Below are positions 32,745 to 44,751 of a DNA stretch of 64,000 nt, piece after piece. Numbering within the stretch: the stretch's first letter is position 1; the number at the start of each line of letters is the position of its first letter. Location: NCBI RefSeq assembly GCF_907164915.1, contig NC_061862.1, positions 87,034,846 through 87,098,845 of the forward strand. The letters run 5' to 3'. The notes under the pieces are model-generated. The model worked only from the letters and a program-made list of their open reading frames with translations. It was not told the origin of the DNA and searched no databases. The translations under genes and the position numbers were made by a program. Source of the stretch: Impatiens glandulifera. Lineage: Eukaryota > Streptophyta > Magnoliopsida > Ericales > Balsaminaceae.

Positions 32745-35700
32745 TAGGGGTGAGCATAATATGGGTTTACCCAAACCCAACCCTAACCCAAACCCAAAAT
32801 ATTAATTTGGGTTGGTTAGTATGGGTTGGGTTGAGTATGGGTTGAGTTAAATTTGGGTTGGGTTAGGGTTACCCAAATTACCCAAATTATATAAATTTAG
32901 TTTAATTCTCTATTATTAATCCAATATAAACTAATCATCTTCCAACTTTAAGTCGAACACGTTTTTGACATGTTTAACATATTTTTCATACGTTTAACAC
33001 GTTTTGCACACATCTAACACGTTTTTAATATTTTTAACACGTTTTACTTATAACATGTTTTTCACACGTTTAACACATTTTTCACACATTTAACACGTTT
33101 TTCACACGTTTAACACGTTTTTCATACGTTTAACACGTTTTCACACGTTTTCACATTTTTGACACGTTTTCATGTTTTTGACACGTTTAACACGTTTTTG
33201 ACACGTTTAACACGTTTTTGACATGTTTAACACATTTTCACACTAATAACACGTTTTTCACGTTTTTGTCACGTTGAACACGTTTTTGACATGTTTAATA
33301 CGTTTAACACGTTTAACGCGTTTTTGACAAGTTTAATACGTTTTTTACGTTTTTGGCACGTTTAACACGTTTTTAACATATCTAACACGTTAACACGTTT
33401 TTTATAAGTTTAACACGATTTTCACGTTTTTAGCACGTTTAACACGTTTTAAACATATTTAACACGTTTTTGATATGTTTAACACGTTTTTCACGTTTTT
33501 GGCACGTTTAACTCGTTTTTGACATTTTAACACGTTTTTGATATGTTTAACACGTTTTTCACACGTTTAACACATTTTTAATATTCTTATCACGCTTTCA
33601 CAATTAAAACATGTTTTTCACACGTTTAACACGTTTTTACATTTTTGGCACGTTTAACAAGTTTTTGACATGTTTAACACGTTTTCATATAATAACACGT
33701 TTTTGTCAGGTTTAACACGTTTTTGACATGTTTAATACATTTAACGCGTTTTTGACAAATATAACACGTTTCTTTTTTACCTTTTTGGCACGTTTAACAC
33801 GTTAACACGTTTTTTATAAGTTTAACATGGTTTTCACGTTTTTGGCACGTTTAACACGTTTTTAACATTATAACACGTTTTTGATATGTTTAACACGTTT
33901 TCACACGTTTTTCACACATTTAACACGTGTTTCACACATTCAATATGTTTTTTATGTTTTGGGCATGTTAAACACGTTTTTGACATATTTGACACGTTTT
34001 TCACACATTTTTCACATTTTGGTACGTTTAATACGTTTTTGACATATTTAACATGTTTTTCACGTTTTTCACATTCTTAACACGTTTAACATGTTTGTAA
34101 CATATTTAATACGTTTGTAACATGTTTAACACGTTTATCACGTTTTTGGCACGTTTAACACGTTTTTGACATTTTAACACGTTTTACACATTTAACATAT
34201 TTTGACATGTTTAACATACTTTTTTTTGCACGTTAACACATTTTGATAAGTTTTAACACATTTTTGTCACGTTTAACACATTTTTGGCATTTTTGACACG
34301 TTTAATATGTTTTTCACACGTTTGACATTAAAATGTGAAAACGTATTAAACGTGTCAAAAATGTGAAAAACATGTTAAACGTGTCAAAAACGTGTTAAAT
34401 GTATCAAAATGTGCCAAAACGAGGAAAATGTGTTAAACGTGCCAAAAACGTGGAATATGTGTCAAAACGTGTTAAACGTGCCAAAAACGTGAAAACGTGT
34501 AAAAACATGTTAAACATGTTACAAATGTGTTAAACATATTACAAACGTGTTAAACGTGTTAATAATGTGAAAAACGTGAAAAACATGTTAAACATGTCAA
34601 AACGTGTTAAACGTGCCAAAAACGTGAAAAATGTGTCAAAAGTGTTAAATGTGTCGTAATCGTGAAAAATGTGTCAAACGTGTTAAAAATGTGTTGAACA
34701 TGTCAAAATATGAAAATAGTGTCCAACGTGTCAAATGTGTTAAACATGTTGAATGTGTGAAAAACGTATTAAACGTGTCGAAAACGTATTAAACATGTCG
34801 AAAACGTGAAAAACGTGTCAAAACGTGTTAAACGTGTCAAAACGTGTTAAACGTCTCAAAACGTGTTAAACGTGTCAAAACGTGTTAAACGTGCCAAAAA
34901 TGTGAAAACGTGTGAAACGTGTCAATAATGTGAAAAACGTATTAAACGTGTCGAAAACGTGTTAAACGTGTCAAAAACATGGAAAACGTGTTAAACGTGT
35001 CAAAACGTGCCAAAAACATGAAAACGTGTGAAACGTGTCAAAAATGTGAAAAATATGTTAAACATGTCAAAACATGTTAAACGTGCCAAAATGTGTCAAA
35101 ATGTGTTAAACGCGTCAAAAACGTGAAAAAACGTGTTAAACGTCTCAAAACGTGTTAAACGTGTCAAAACGTGTTAAACGTGCCAAAAATGTGAAAACGT
35201 GTGAAACGTGTCAATAATGTGAAAAACATATTAAACGTGTCGAAAACGTGTTAAACGTGTCAAAACGTGTTAAACGTGTCAAAACGTGTCAAAAACGTGT
35301 TAAATGTGTTAAACGTGACAAAAACGTGAAAAACGTGTGAAACGTGTCAAAAATGTGAAAAATATGTTAAACGTGTCAAAACGTGCCAAAATGTGTCAAA
35401 ATGTGTTAAACGCGTCGAAAACGTGTCAAAACGTGTCAAACACGTGTTAAACGTGTTAAAAACGTGTTAAACATGCCAAAAACATGAAAAACGTGTTCAA
35501 CGTGTCAAAATTGTGTTAAACGTGCCAAAAACGTGTTAAACGTGTCAAAACGTGTTAAACGTGTGAAAAACTTATTAAAAATGTCAAAACGTGAAAACGT
35601 GTTAAACGAATAAAAATGTGTTAAATTAGTCAAATACATGTTAAATAAAAAATAAAAATAAAATAATTTGGGTTACCCAACCCATACTCAACCCAACCCA

Positions 35701-35814
35701 TACCCAACACATATTAGTAAATAATATGGGTTGAATTATGGGTTGGGTAAATTTAATTTGGGTTGAATATGGGTTGGGTAATACGGGTTGGATTTACCCG
35801 TTTGCTCACCCCTA
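32745..35814. mobile_element. hAT-like non-autonomous element carrying a giant inverted minisatellite
   Basis: 3070 bp flanked by an exact 8-bp duplication CCTATATT (32737-32744 and 35815-35822). The ends are inverted: TAGGGGTGAGCATAATATGG and, inward from the right, TAGGGGTGAGCAAACGGGTA. Next to each end are GGGTTGGGTT/AACCCAACCC words. The interior from about 32950 to 35640 is almost entirely a degenerate short tandem repeat in two opposite halves (see that entry). No transposase sequence. Confidence 0.9.
32950..35640. repeat. Inverted AACGTG-rich minisatellite, two arms of about 1.3 kb
   Basis: The left arm (to about 34329) repeats words such as GTTTAACACGTTTTTGACAC. The right arm (from about 34330) repeats their complements, such as GTGTCAAAAACGTGTTAAAC. 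Unit length is about 20 bp and degenerate, so each arm holds very roughly 65 units. The two arms together form a foldback of about 2.7 kb. Open frames inside (for example 33886-34080) are artefacts of the repeat. Confidence 0.93.
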
Positions 35815-35854
35815 CCTATATTGGCTTATTTTAGAAAATCATATTGATTATTTT

Positions 35855-36889
35855 CACTAGTAAAAAAAGACCTTCTAGCGATTGGTAAACCAATTGCTAG
35901 CTATTCACATCCAAACCAATCGCTAGAAGACTATAGCGATTGGCCATAATTCCTCTTTAAGTACTCTTCCGTGGAGGCAGCTGCAAAATTGCGGCGACCA
36001 GCACCAGAACCAGCACCGATGGCTCGATGAATTGAATCTGAAATCTCAATCTGAACCAGCACCAACGACCTAGAGAAGAAATGAAAAGAAATGAGTCAAG
36101 ATTTCAGTCTATGTGAAGGAAGAAGAGAGGAGTGAAGGAAGCTGACCATATAGAGTTTTGAAGAACTTCATTTGTATAACTTCAAAAATATGATTCTGCT
36201 GCTGCTACTCAGAGTCTGCACGGGGTGGAGTGGGGTGGAATCGTCTCCACCATTCCTATATCTCACTTTCTCACTATAAGTGAATAAGATGGGTGGATTG
36301 GTTTCGTTGTTTAGGGTTTCCTTCTATAGACAGACGAACACCATATTAGAGAGAAAGGCGATCGATCCAGAACCGCGCTAGCTTCTTCTTCTTCGTCTTC
36401 TTCATCAACAAGCAGCTTTCAATATTACTGTAAATGAGGATCAAGAATCTTGTGAAACTCCATGGATTCACTTTCTGCAACAACAATGTTGATTCAACCG
36501 GAGCTATTGAAAGGTAACCGTCTCTCTCCCGATTTGACTCTTCCTGAATATTTAGGGAGCAATAAATCTAAAAGCCTAGCATCCGTCCGTCTATAGTCTG
36601 CGCTGCTAATGAATGTTGAGCAGAATGGCGGAGAGGAAAAAATATAGGAAAAAGCGGAGAAGGGTTGTTAGGGTTTTAATAGGAGAAGCGATTGGTTTTA
36701 TTACCAATCGCTGCTATCACTTAATAATTGGGAGCTACAGAGCTAGTAGCGATTGGTTTCTCCACCGATCGCCGTTAAGACAGGAGTTGCGATTGGATTT
36801 CAATCCAATCGCCATTACAAAAGTAGTAGCGATTGTTCTTAATACCAATCGCTATGTTTGCTAGCTAATTGCACTTTTTTTTACTAGTG
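35855..36889. mobile_element. CACTA-type non-autonomous element with captured sequence
   Basis: 1035 bp starting CACTAGTAAAAAAAG and ending, read inward, CACTAGTAAAAAAAAG, with a 3-bp TTT flank on each side. Subterminal copies of AGCGATTGG in both orientations cluster at 35878-35945 and at 36685-36855, the array type bound by CACTA transposases. The middle (36000-36600) is unlike the subterminal DNA and looks like a captured host gene start. No transposase. Confidence 0.85.
36434..36513 (+). pseudogene. Captured first coding exon inside the CACTA element
   Basis: An ATG after a TCTTCTTCTTCG-rich leader opens a frame MRIKNLVKLHGFTFCNNN... of 26 codons that runs to a splice-donor-like GAAAG/GTAACC. 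This has the form of a 5' untranslated region, first exon and start of intron 1 copied from a host gene. I do not recognise the parent gene. Confidence 0.4.
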
Positions 36890-37149
36890 TTTGTTAATAT
36901 TTAAGAAAAAACAATGAAATCATCGCGGTATCCAACAACCAAAATGATACGAGGTAACATATTTTATTAATATTGTGTTTCTAATATTTCAAGTTCATAG
37001 TGATGGCTACATAGCGTGCTTCACAAGAGATCGTCTGTATTTCAAGTTCATAATGTTCTTCTTTATTATATATATATAGAGAGAGAGAGAATTATGATGA
37101 AATATTATCAAAGTAAGAGGAATATTCAATTTAAGTCCACTCCTGGAAA
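36890..37149. other. Short spacer with TA/GA microsatellite
   Basis: It contains a TATATATATA-GAGAGAGAGA tract near 37065-37091. Two partial repeats of TTTCAAGTTCATA-TG occur near 36990 and 37035. Nothing else. Confidence 0.5.
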
Positions 37150-40100
37150 TGTTGAATCTTTGAAAAATATTAAAGGCTTATCTTGTGAGTCTAAGTATTA
37201 ATTGTCACTCAATTGAAAGTTATGGATCTTTATTGTCTTTTATTAAATTAGAGTTTCTTTAATTATTAATGGGTTTGGGCCTGCATGTATAAGTATTTTT
37301 GAGTTTAAGCTAATTTACTCATTTATAATGGTTGTGTGTAAATGTTGATATACAACACTTAAGACTCTTAAGATTTTTCCTTTTTAACAAATATTATTGT
37401 CCTTCCTAATTTTCCAGAGTTTAATTTCTTCATAACTATTTTAGAAGATCCAATAATTAGAACCAATATTTGGTATCAGAGTCTATCTAAAGAACATGTC
37501 GTCAAAATCAACCAGAGATGCGGCAACAATGAAGATTGAAAGTGAAGGGAATATGACACTCTCCTATCCGTTACTCACGAAGAGTAACTAATCGGTGTGG
37601 GCGTTGGAGATGCTAGTAAACTAACAAGCACAAGGAGTGTGGGAAGTCGTGATGTTCGACGAGGTCAACAAACGAAATGATAGAATGACTTTTATCGCCA
37701 TCTATCAAGCGCTCCCCGAGGAGGTCCTTCTCATGGTGGTCGAGAAGGATTCTACTAAGCTAACCTGGAAGACGTTAAAGACAATGAATGTTGGAGTGGA
37801 GAGAGTCAGGGAAGAAAAAGTGTAAACATTGAAGACACAATTTGAGGCGATTCGCTTGAAGAATGGGGAATCAATGGATTATTTTGTTATGAAATTGACA
37901 TTTATCGTGACTGGTATTCGCTCGTTGGGAGAGAAAGTGGAGGAGATCTTCGTCGTCAAGAAGTTCTTTAGAGTCATACCACAAACATACATGTAAATTG
38001 TTACAGCGATCGAGCAATTTGGTGACCTCGAGAATATGACCGTCTAGGAGATCGTAGGTCGTCTCAAAGTCCACAAGGAGAGACTTTGCGACTACGAAGA
38101 CCAAGAGGTGGAGCACCTATTGCTCACACATGATGAATAAATGTCACGAATGAAGAAAAACAGAGAAGCTAGTTTTTATTCTAGATCGCCAAGTCATAGT
38201 GGCAATGATGGAAATAATCGAGGTCGTAGCAAAGGGCAAGGTGGAGGTCGAGGTTATTGAGAATGTTCACTTTGACAAGAAGACACCAAGCCTCGCAAAG
38301 ACAATAGCATAGTGAAGTGTTACGCTTGTTAAAAGTACGGGCACTACGCGTCTCAATACCCTAACAAAAGGTCTGACGATGAGACAAACCTCACTAGCTT
38401 CTATGACGAGGAGCCAGGATTTATGTTTGTTGAGGTAGTGACAAATGTTTTTCCCGAAGACAATGAGGCAAACCTTACTAGCTTCTATAACGAGGAGACA
38501 ATATTAATGTTTGTTGAGGGAGTGACAAAGGATTTTCCCAGAGACGAGAAGACAAACCTTAAAAAGTTCGTGCAAAAATCATCCAAGGAAGAACTAGAGA
38601 TGGTGTTGCTCAATGAAGAGAAAGTCATGGAGAAACTCCTCGCAAGTGGCGATGAATGTAATGACACTGATGTGTGGTACCTTGACAATGGAGTAAACAA
38701 TTATATGAAGGTCCATCGAGAGAAGCTCAATGAGCTCGACAAGAAAATTACCAGAAATGTGAAGTTCGAAGACGGAAGCAAGGCACAAAGATTTCTTGAT
38801 CCATCTTGTGGGAAAATATGTGTGAGTAGAGATGCCAATTTCGAGGAGGAGAAGATGTGAGAGTGTACAACGACAATAATAAGCTCGTACAAAATTCCAT
38901 GGAGTTTGGAATCCTACGAGATGTCTATGCGGAGGCACCACTAGTAGAAATGGATCTTGATAAATTGTTGTTGCTCACCACCGACGAGCCAACAACATAT
39001 CACGAGGTGGCATTCGAAGAGTCGTGGAATGAGGCCATGAACAAAGAGCTCGAGTCTATCAAGAAGAAAAAGATATTGGAGCTCACCGACTTACCACCCG
39101 TTCACAAGACCATCAAGTTAAAGCGGATTTTCAAGTTAAAAAGAGACAACGAAGACAACATCCTCAAACACAAAGCGAGATTGGTAGCAAAAGGCTATGT
39201 GCAGAAGCAATGCATTGATTTTGAGGAGACATTTACACCAGTGGCAAAACTTGACACAAACAGACTAATTCTTGTCATCGCAACGCACCGTGGAGATTCA
39301 CCACTTGGATGTCAAGTCAGCATCTCTCAAATGTGAAATCGAAGAAGAAGTCTATGTCGCTCAACCTGAAGGCTTCATTATCAAGAATAAAGAGTATAAG
39401 GTGTACAAGTTATACAAGGCTCTCTACGAACTATGTCAAACACCAAGGGCATGGAACATTTTCCTCAACAAGAAAATAATAAGTCGTGGCTTCGTGAAAT
39501 GTTTTCAAGAGCAAGTTGTGTACATGAGAAACCATAGAGAAGAAGTACTCATTGTTGGTGTATACGTCGATGACTTGATCGTGACAGGATCAAGAATCAA
39601 GGGTATTGAGGAGTTCAAAAAACAGATGATGAAGGAGTTCGAGATGAGTGATCTCAGGATACTCTCGTACTATCTTGGTATTGAGGTGGACTAGAAGAAA
39701 GATAGCATCGAGGTGAAGCATGAAGCTTATGCGAAGAAGGTTTTGAAACAATTTGCAATGGAGGATTGCAACTCGAGCGAGTATCTAATGGAAGAAAAAT
39801 TGCAGCTCGAAAAGGATGTGGAAGGAAGCTTAGTGGATCCGTAGGAGTATAGACATATCATCGAGTGTCTCAGGTACTTGATGCACACTCGACCCAATAT
39901 CTCTTATGTAGTTGGCATAGTGAGTCGATACATGGAGCAACCTACCACTCTACACCAACCAGCAGTAAAACACATTTTCGTTACGTGAAGGGAACAACGA
40001 GCTATGGGATTCAGTTAAGAAGAGGACGGGAAGTTGAATAACTCATTAGTTTTACTAACAGTGACCTAACCGGTGACATATGCAATAAAAAAACACCTGA

Positions 40101-40522
40101 GGGATGGTGTTTCATCTCAACGGAAATTTGATCACCTAGCAATCTAAAAAGCATTGAACTGTTGCTTTATCTTCATGTCAGACGGAGTTTATGGAAGCTA
40201 TTGCAACGTCGTGTCAAAAACTTTGGCGGAGAAACTTGTTGAGTGATATTCTTAGATGCGAGCTGAGGCTGGTAACCCTTTATGTCGACAAAAAGTCCAC
40301 AATAGCATTAATGAAGAATATAGTGTTTCATGGACGCAACAAACACATCGACACTTGGTTCCATAACCTAAATTTACTCATTTATAATGGTTATTTGTAA
40401 AGGTTGATATGCAACACTTAAAACTCTCAAGACTTTCTCTTCAATAAATATTATTGTCCTTCTCAGTATTTTCCAGAGTTTCATTTCTTCATAATTGTTC
40501 TTAGAAGATCCGATCAGAGCCA
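37150..40522 (+). mobile_element. Ty1/copia retrotransposon relic, plus strand, both LTRs partial
   Basis: A segment of about 155 bp at 37309-37465 (TTTACTCATTTATAATGGTT ... AGAAGATCC...CCA) recurs at 40368-40522, marking the ends of the 5' and 3' LTRs. A TGGTATCAGAG primer-binding site follows at 37471. The 5' LTR may begin at TGTTGAATC (37150), but no matching target duplication was found, so that start is uncertain. The 3' LTR lacks its first half because a deletion joins RNase H directly to it. The coding region is broken. Confidence 0.8.
37496..40363 (+). pseudogene. Copia gag-pol, decayed and internally deleted
   Basis: The gag region (37496-38400) includes WKTLKTMNVGVERV and the knuckle CYAC.KYGHYASQYPNK, with stops. 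Protease entry motif VWYLDNGVNNYM (a changed WYLDTGASNHM) is near 38670-38710. Sequence then passes within about 150 codons to the pre-RT block (EAMNKELESI near 39050; HKARLVAKGYVQKQ near 39170), so integrase is missing. RT motif VGVYVDDLIVTGS is near 39555. RNase H blocks VTLYVDKKSTIALM and FHGRNKHIDTWFH end at about 40363. Frameshifts occur near 38860 and 39270. Confidence 0.85.
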
Positions 40523-40579
40523 ACATATCTATGCCCGCTTCTTGTACAACTATTGATTCTGAAATCCCAAATCCCCCCA

Positions 40580-41450
40580 AAGAATGAAGGTTACTTTTAA
40601 AATCACAACCACCCTGAACGACCTTTTTAACCTAGTTCAAAACCTTTTCGACCAACAAAAGGAAGTCGTCAAGGCCATCAGCTTCGGTTCACTTCTTTCA
40701 CTAGGCATCTTAAAATGCTCATTTTTTTTTAAATAACTCGTGAGCACTTTCGATTTCGACGTTAAAAAAAGATGTATTGTATTAAACAATGGTGACAAGA
40801 TCCCGATGGATGAAGATGTTGTTTGGTTGGTGTTGAACATCCCTAGAGGGGAATTGGAAATAGTTGAGTCCCTTGACAATGACTCAAAAGACACTGCATA
40901 TAATGATATTTTGATCCATTGGAGGATTAGATGAGTCCTCAATAATAACAAGAGAGGTCATGAAACAAAGGCGATGCCACGTACAATATTAGAAAACATA
41001 AGTGCAACAACAATTTCAAAATTGACTCCTTTGACTATGTTGTATCAAGTTTTATTTGGACAACACAAAATACATAGTATATGTATACCGTCTTTTATTC
41101 ATATGTTATATTATTTCTTTATATTTGTATTCGTGAATATTTATATATCTACTTTATTAATGCAAGTTCAAAATTCTGAAATCCTTAATAGATGTTGATA
41201 ACATAAAGAACTTCAACTAGTACAATGAGATGATTAGTTGAAAGCGTCGAAAATGGAAAACAAAAAATGATTCATTCTTTCATGGACCTTTAACTTTTCT
41301 AATGGTAATTTTTTTATTAACATTTAAGTACTCTTATTTATCTTGATAGATTTCACTAACATGTTTAATATATTTTTCAGTTATGCTATCTCGATGGGGT
41401 TGTTGAAAACAAGCTACAACCACGTCAAATGACATTGAGTGAGTATTCAA
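40580..41450 (+). pseudogene. Ulp1-family gene fragment (copy C)
   Basis: Directly after the copia 3' LTR, broken frames encode QQKEVVKAISFGSLLSLG (40660-40710), then DVVWLVLNIPRGELEIVESL (about 40820-40880), and ILKSLIDVDNIKNFN (41180-41215) followed by a changed NWC motif. FHGPLTFLM comes at about 41280-41310, and QLCYLDGVVENKLQPRQM after a TTTTTCAG acceptor at about 41380-41440. These are the same blocks in the same order as copy D. The acidic linker and peptidase part are absent, and no MULE termini were found. Confidence 0.7.
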
Positions 41451-44119
41451 TACTATATTTCATATTTTTCAAATAATAATATTTTCTAAACTTTCTCAAC
41501 TATATTTAAATAATAATAAAAATGGATAAGAGAAAATGTAATTGGTTAAATTTGGGTCAATTGGAATTTCGAATCTCTTCTTTCAAATATCACAAGTTTG
41601 GGCTCCTTATTATTAAAATTATACAAAATAAGGTTTTTCCTTAATGATTTCAAACACGGTTAACTTATTATCTATGTATCATTTATAAATAAAAATTAAT
41701 GTCATTAATTTAACTATCAAATTTTAACGAATTAAGAGTTTTGACTATCAATTTTTTGAAATTTTGTAGTCAAAAACTTTTAATTCGTTGAAATTATGTA
41801 ATTAAATTAGTGACATAATATTTTATTTATTTATAAATGACAATAAGTTAACTTCTATATAATTTTAATATAATTTTAATAATAATAATGAGCTCAAAAC
41901 TGTAAAATTTAAAAGAAGATGATAAGGAACTTCAATTTGACCCAACTAGTAACTAATGAACTAGTAACTAATGGGTAAATTCAAAAACTTGAATGAGTCA
42001 AAACAACCCACCCTACGTAAGACAACCTAGGTAGTGGAGTAGGTCACCCGAAACAAGGATCAAACTTCCCATCTTCGAACTTTTTTATATTAACTTGTTC
42101 AATTATTTAAACAACTACATTAAAATAAGTGTTATTGCTATAATAATATATATTTATAATGTTATTAAAAAACATAAATAATACGTTACAAAATTAAAAT
42201 TGCTTGGATTAATATATCAATTTTGATAACCAAAATGATAGACAATTCAAAATTGGATATTTATTTGGACAAAATGGTCCCATCGAAATAAAAATTATGA
42301 ACATATATGGGGTTGACAAAAAAATAAATAAAAAACATTTATAGATTTTTTTTCCATACAAATCAAAGTTTTGTAAGTGTTTGCAAATGTAACCAATATT
42401 AACATACATATTTTAAAACTTAGAGGGAGAAAAAAATAATTATTGGTGATGATTTTGAGGGAGTGATGATTATTTTAGGTAAAAAGACTTAAAGGGTATT
42501 GATATATGTGAATAAACTAAAAAATAAAAGTTTAAAATATAAGGTATTTTAGTTAATGAAATGAGTGATGTGATTGTTGAGAAGTGATTGATTGGAAAAT
42601 TGGTTTTGGTTGAGTTTTTTAAAAACCCAAAGAGAACCAGGCCTATTATATGTATTTAGTAAGACTTATAAATTATATAAGATATAAGTGAGTTATAAAA
42701 TGTAAAAAGGAAAAGTAATATAAATTATTGTTATTTAGTATAAAATAAAATGTATATATTTTATATCTATAAAAATAAACGTAAGGTGAATATAGTAATA
42801 TAGATTATTGTTAAATAGTATTCAGTTTGAAGTAGAAAAAAATAATATAAGATATATATATTTTATAATTTTATTTTTGATATATAGTATAGTATATATA
42901 AGAATAAAAAATAATTAATTAAAGTGAACAATGAATATAAAATGAGCTTGATTTTTTATATATATTATTAATATCTATTTTTTACTATTCTTTTAAATTT
43001 TATTATTATAAATTATTATATTATTGTTTATATTTAATTATTATATTTAATATAATATGATAGTATTTTGTATCAATCGGTAAGTCAAATGCTATCAAGA
43101 TCTAGAGTTTAAGTAAAAATCGTTAACTGGTTATTAACTCGTAAAATTTAGAGTTTACATGAAATCACAAAAGTTTAATATGAAAAAATAATAATTATAT
43201 ATATAATTAAGTATTTTATACCAAGCCAATTTAAAAAAATTATATATTTTAATACAAAATTAATTAAATAATAATAATAAATAAATAACATTATAAAAAA
43301 AATTATACTTACAAAATTAATTAATTTAATAAATAATAACTTTATTTTTTAATTTGTAAATATAAATTTATTTATTTTAAAATAAAATTGTGTAGAATCG
43401 AAAATCGAAATTATTTATAAACTCGTAAAATCGAAAAATCTTATTATCCTAAATTTATAATTCTAAGAGTTTCCCTATTTAAGAGTTACTTAAAATCAGA
43501 CTCGTTAACCTTCTATGAAATCATAAAATCGTAGGATTTTAAGAGTCAACTTGAGATTTTAACAGCCTTGGATAAGTCGTTATCGTATATGTCACGAAAA
43601 TTTTGAATCGACAACTTACTTACTTTTGTATTTGGATTACCCTCCCAATTATTTTATAGTGAACTATCTAGTTGGAAAGAAATCGTCGAGCCTTCAATGA
43701 CCGTAGTCGTAGTCGTCACTCGTCCGATGTTTATCATTTTGTTATTAGGACACTTTCTATATCCGTTCTGGAAAATTAATAAAGTTCGGTCGGAGAATTA
43801 ATCGTTCTTTTCGAGAACTTACAAACTTAATAACTTATTTTATTTATTTTTTCATATAATTCTTTATCGTTATACTAAATGACATTTTTCATTTTTAATA
43901 TACGGATAATTTTAAAAAAAATTATATATAATATAATTTTTTTTTAAAGTTATTAATTGATTCTAACAAAATAAATAAAAATAAATTATATTATTTATAA
44001 TTTAATAAAATTATAAAAAAGCTGATAATAAGTAATAAAAATACTCTTATTTTTATAAATATAATTTTTTTATAATAAAATAATAATATTAAAACTATTT
44101 ATATTTAATTATATTAAAA

Positions 44120-44162
<43 letters not shown>

Positions 44163-44751
44163 ATACTAAAAATAAACATTAATCTTTTATACAACAATAA
44201 GTTAATCTATAATAATAATAACAATATTAATTAAGAGTATAATTAAAAATTAAACAGTTTAAAAAATGTTTGTACATAAGATTTAATTGTAATTTGATAT
44301 CATATATAATAAATATAAGCAACATACCATAAATTTTCAAAATGATCTAGTACTGATGTATTGGTTTCTCTATACCCATAATTATTCAAATAATATTCTT
44401 GAGAAAAAGATTAGACAGATCATAAGATATGAACTTTCCCAAATAATACCAATTTATAAATCATATAAATAATAATATAGTACAAAACATCAAGAAAATT
44501 CACTCTTCAAACTCACTTCCTAAGATTAGGAGCTTAACTAGAAAAAACACTCCCTGAACAAATCAAACCAAAAATTTTTGTAGACAAAATGAAAATTACA
44601 TCCACTATTAAGGCACAACCAAAAAAACTAATAAGTTTTCAAAGACAAAAAACAAAAACAAACCGCTTTATACCACACCCAAGAGAAAACATTAAAAGGG
44701 AAATCAAACAGAAAATCTGAGTTCTTTCAAGAGAAGTTTCAGTTTTTGCTC
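41451..44751. other. Long AT-rich intergenic region, no gene seen
   Basis: Dominated by A/T runs and TAAT words, with a TA microsatellite at about 44126-44159. The stretch near 42470-42650 ends in AAAAACCCAAAGAGAACCAG, reminiscent of the end of the MITE at 48103-48379, but no partner end was found. The part just below 44751 is probably the 3' untranslated region of the next gene. Confidence 0.5.

Noticed and set aside
33886..34080. Frame made of F-N-T-F-H repeats
   Set aside because: Translation of the AACGTG minisatellite.
32950..35640. CRISPR-like array of short repeats
   Set aside because: Units are contiguous and degenerate with no unique spacers, inverted at the centre, and lie in a plant transposon.
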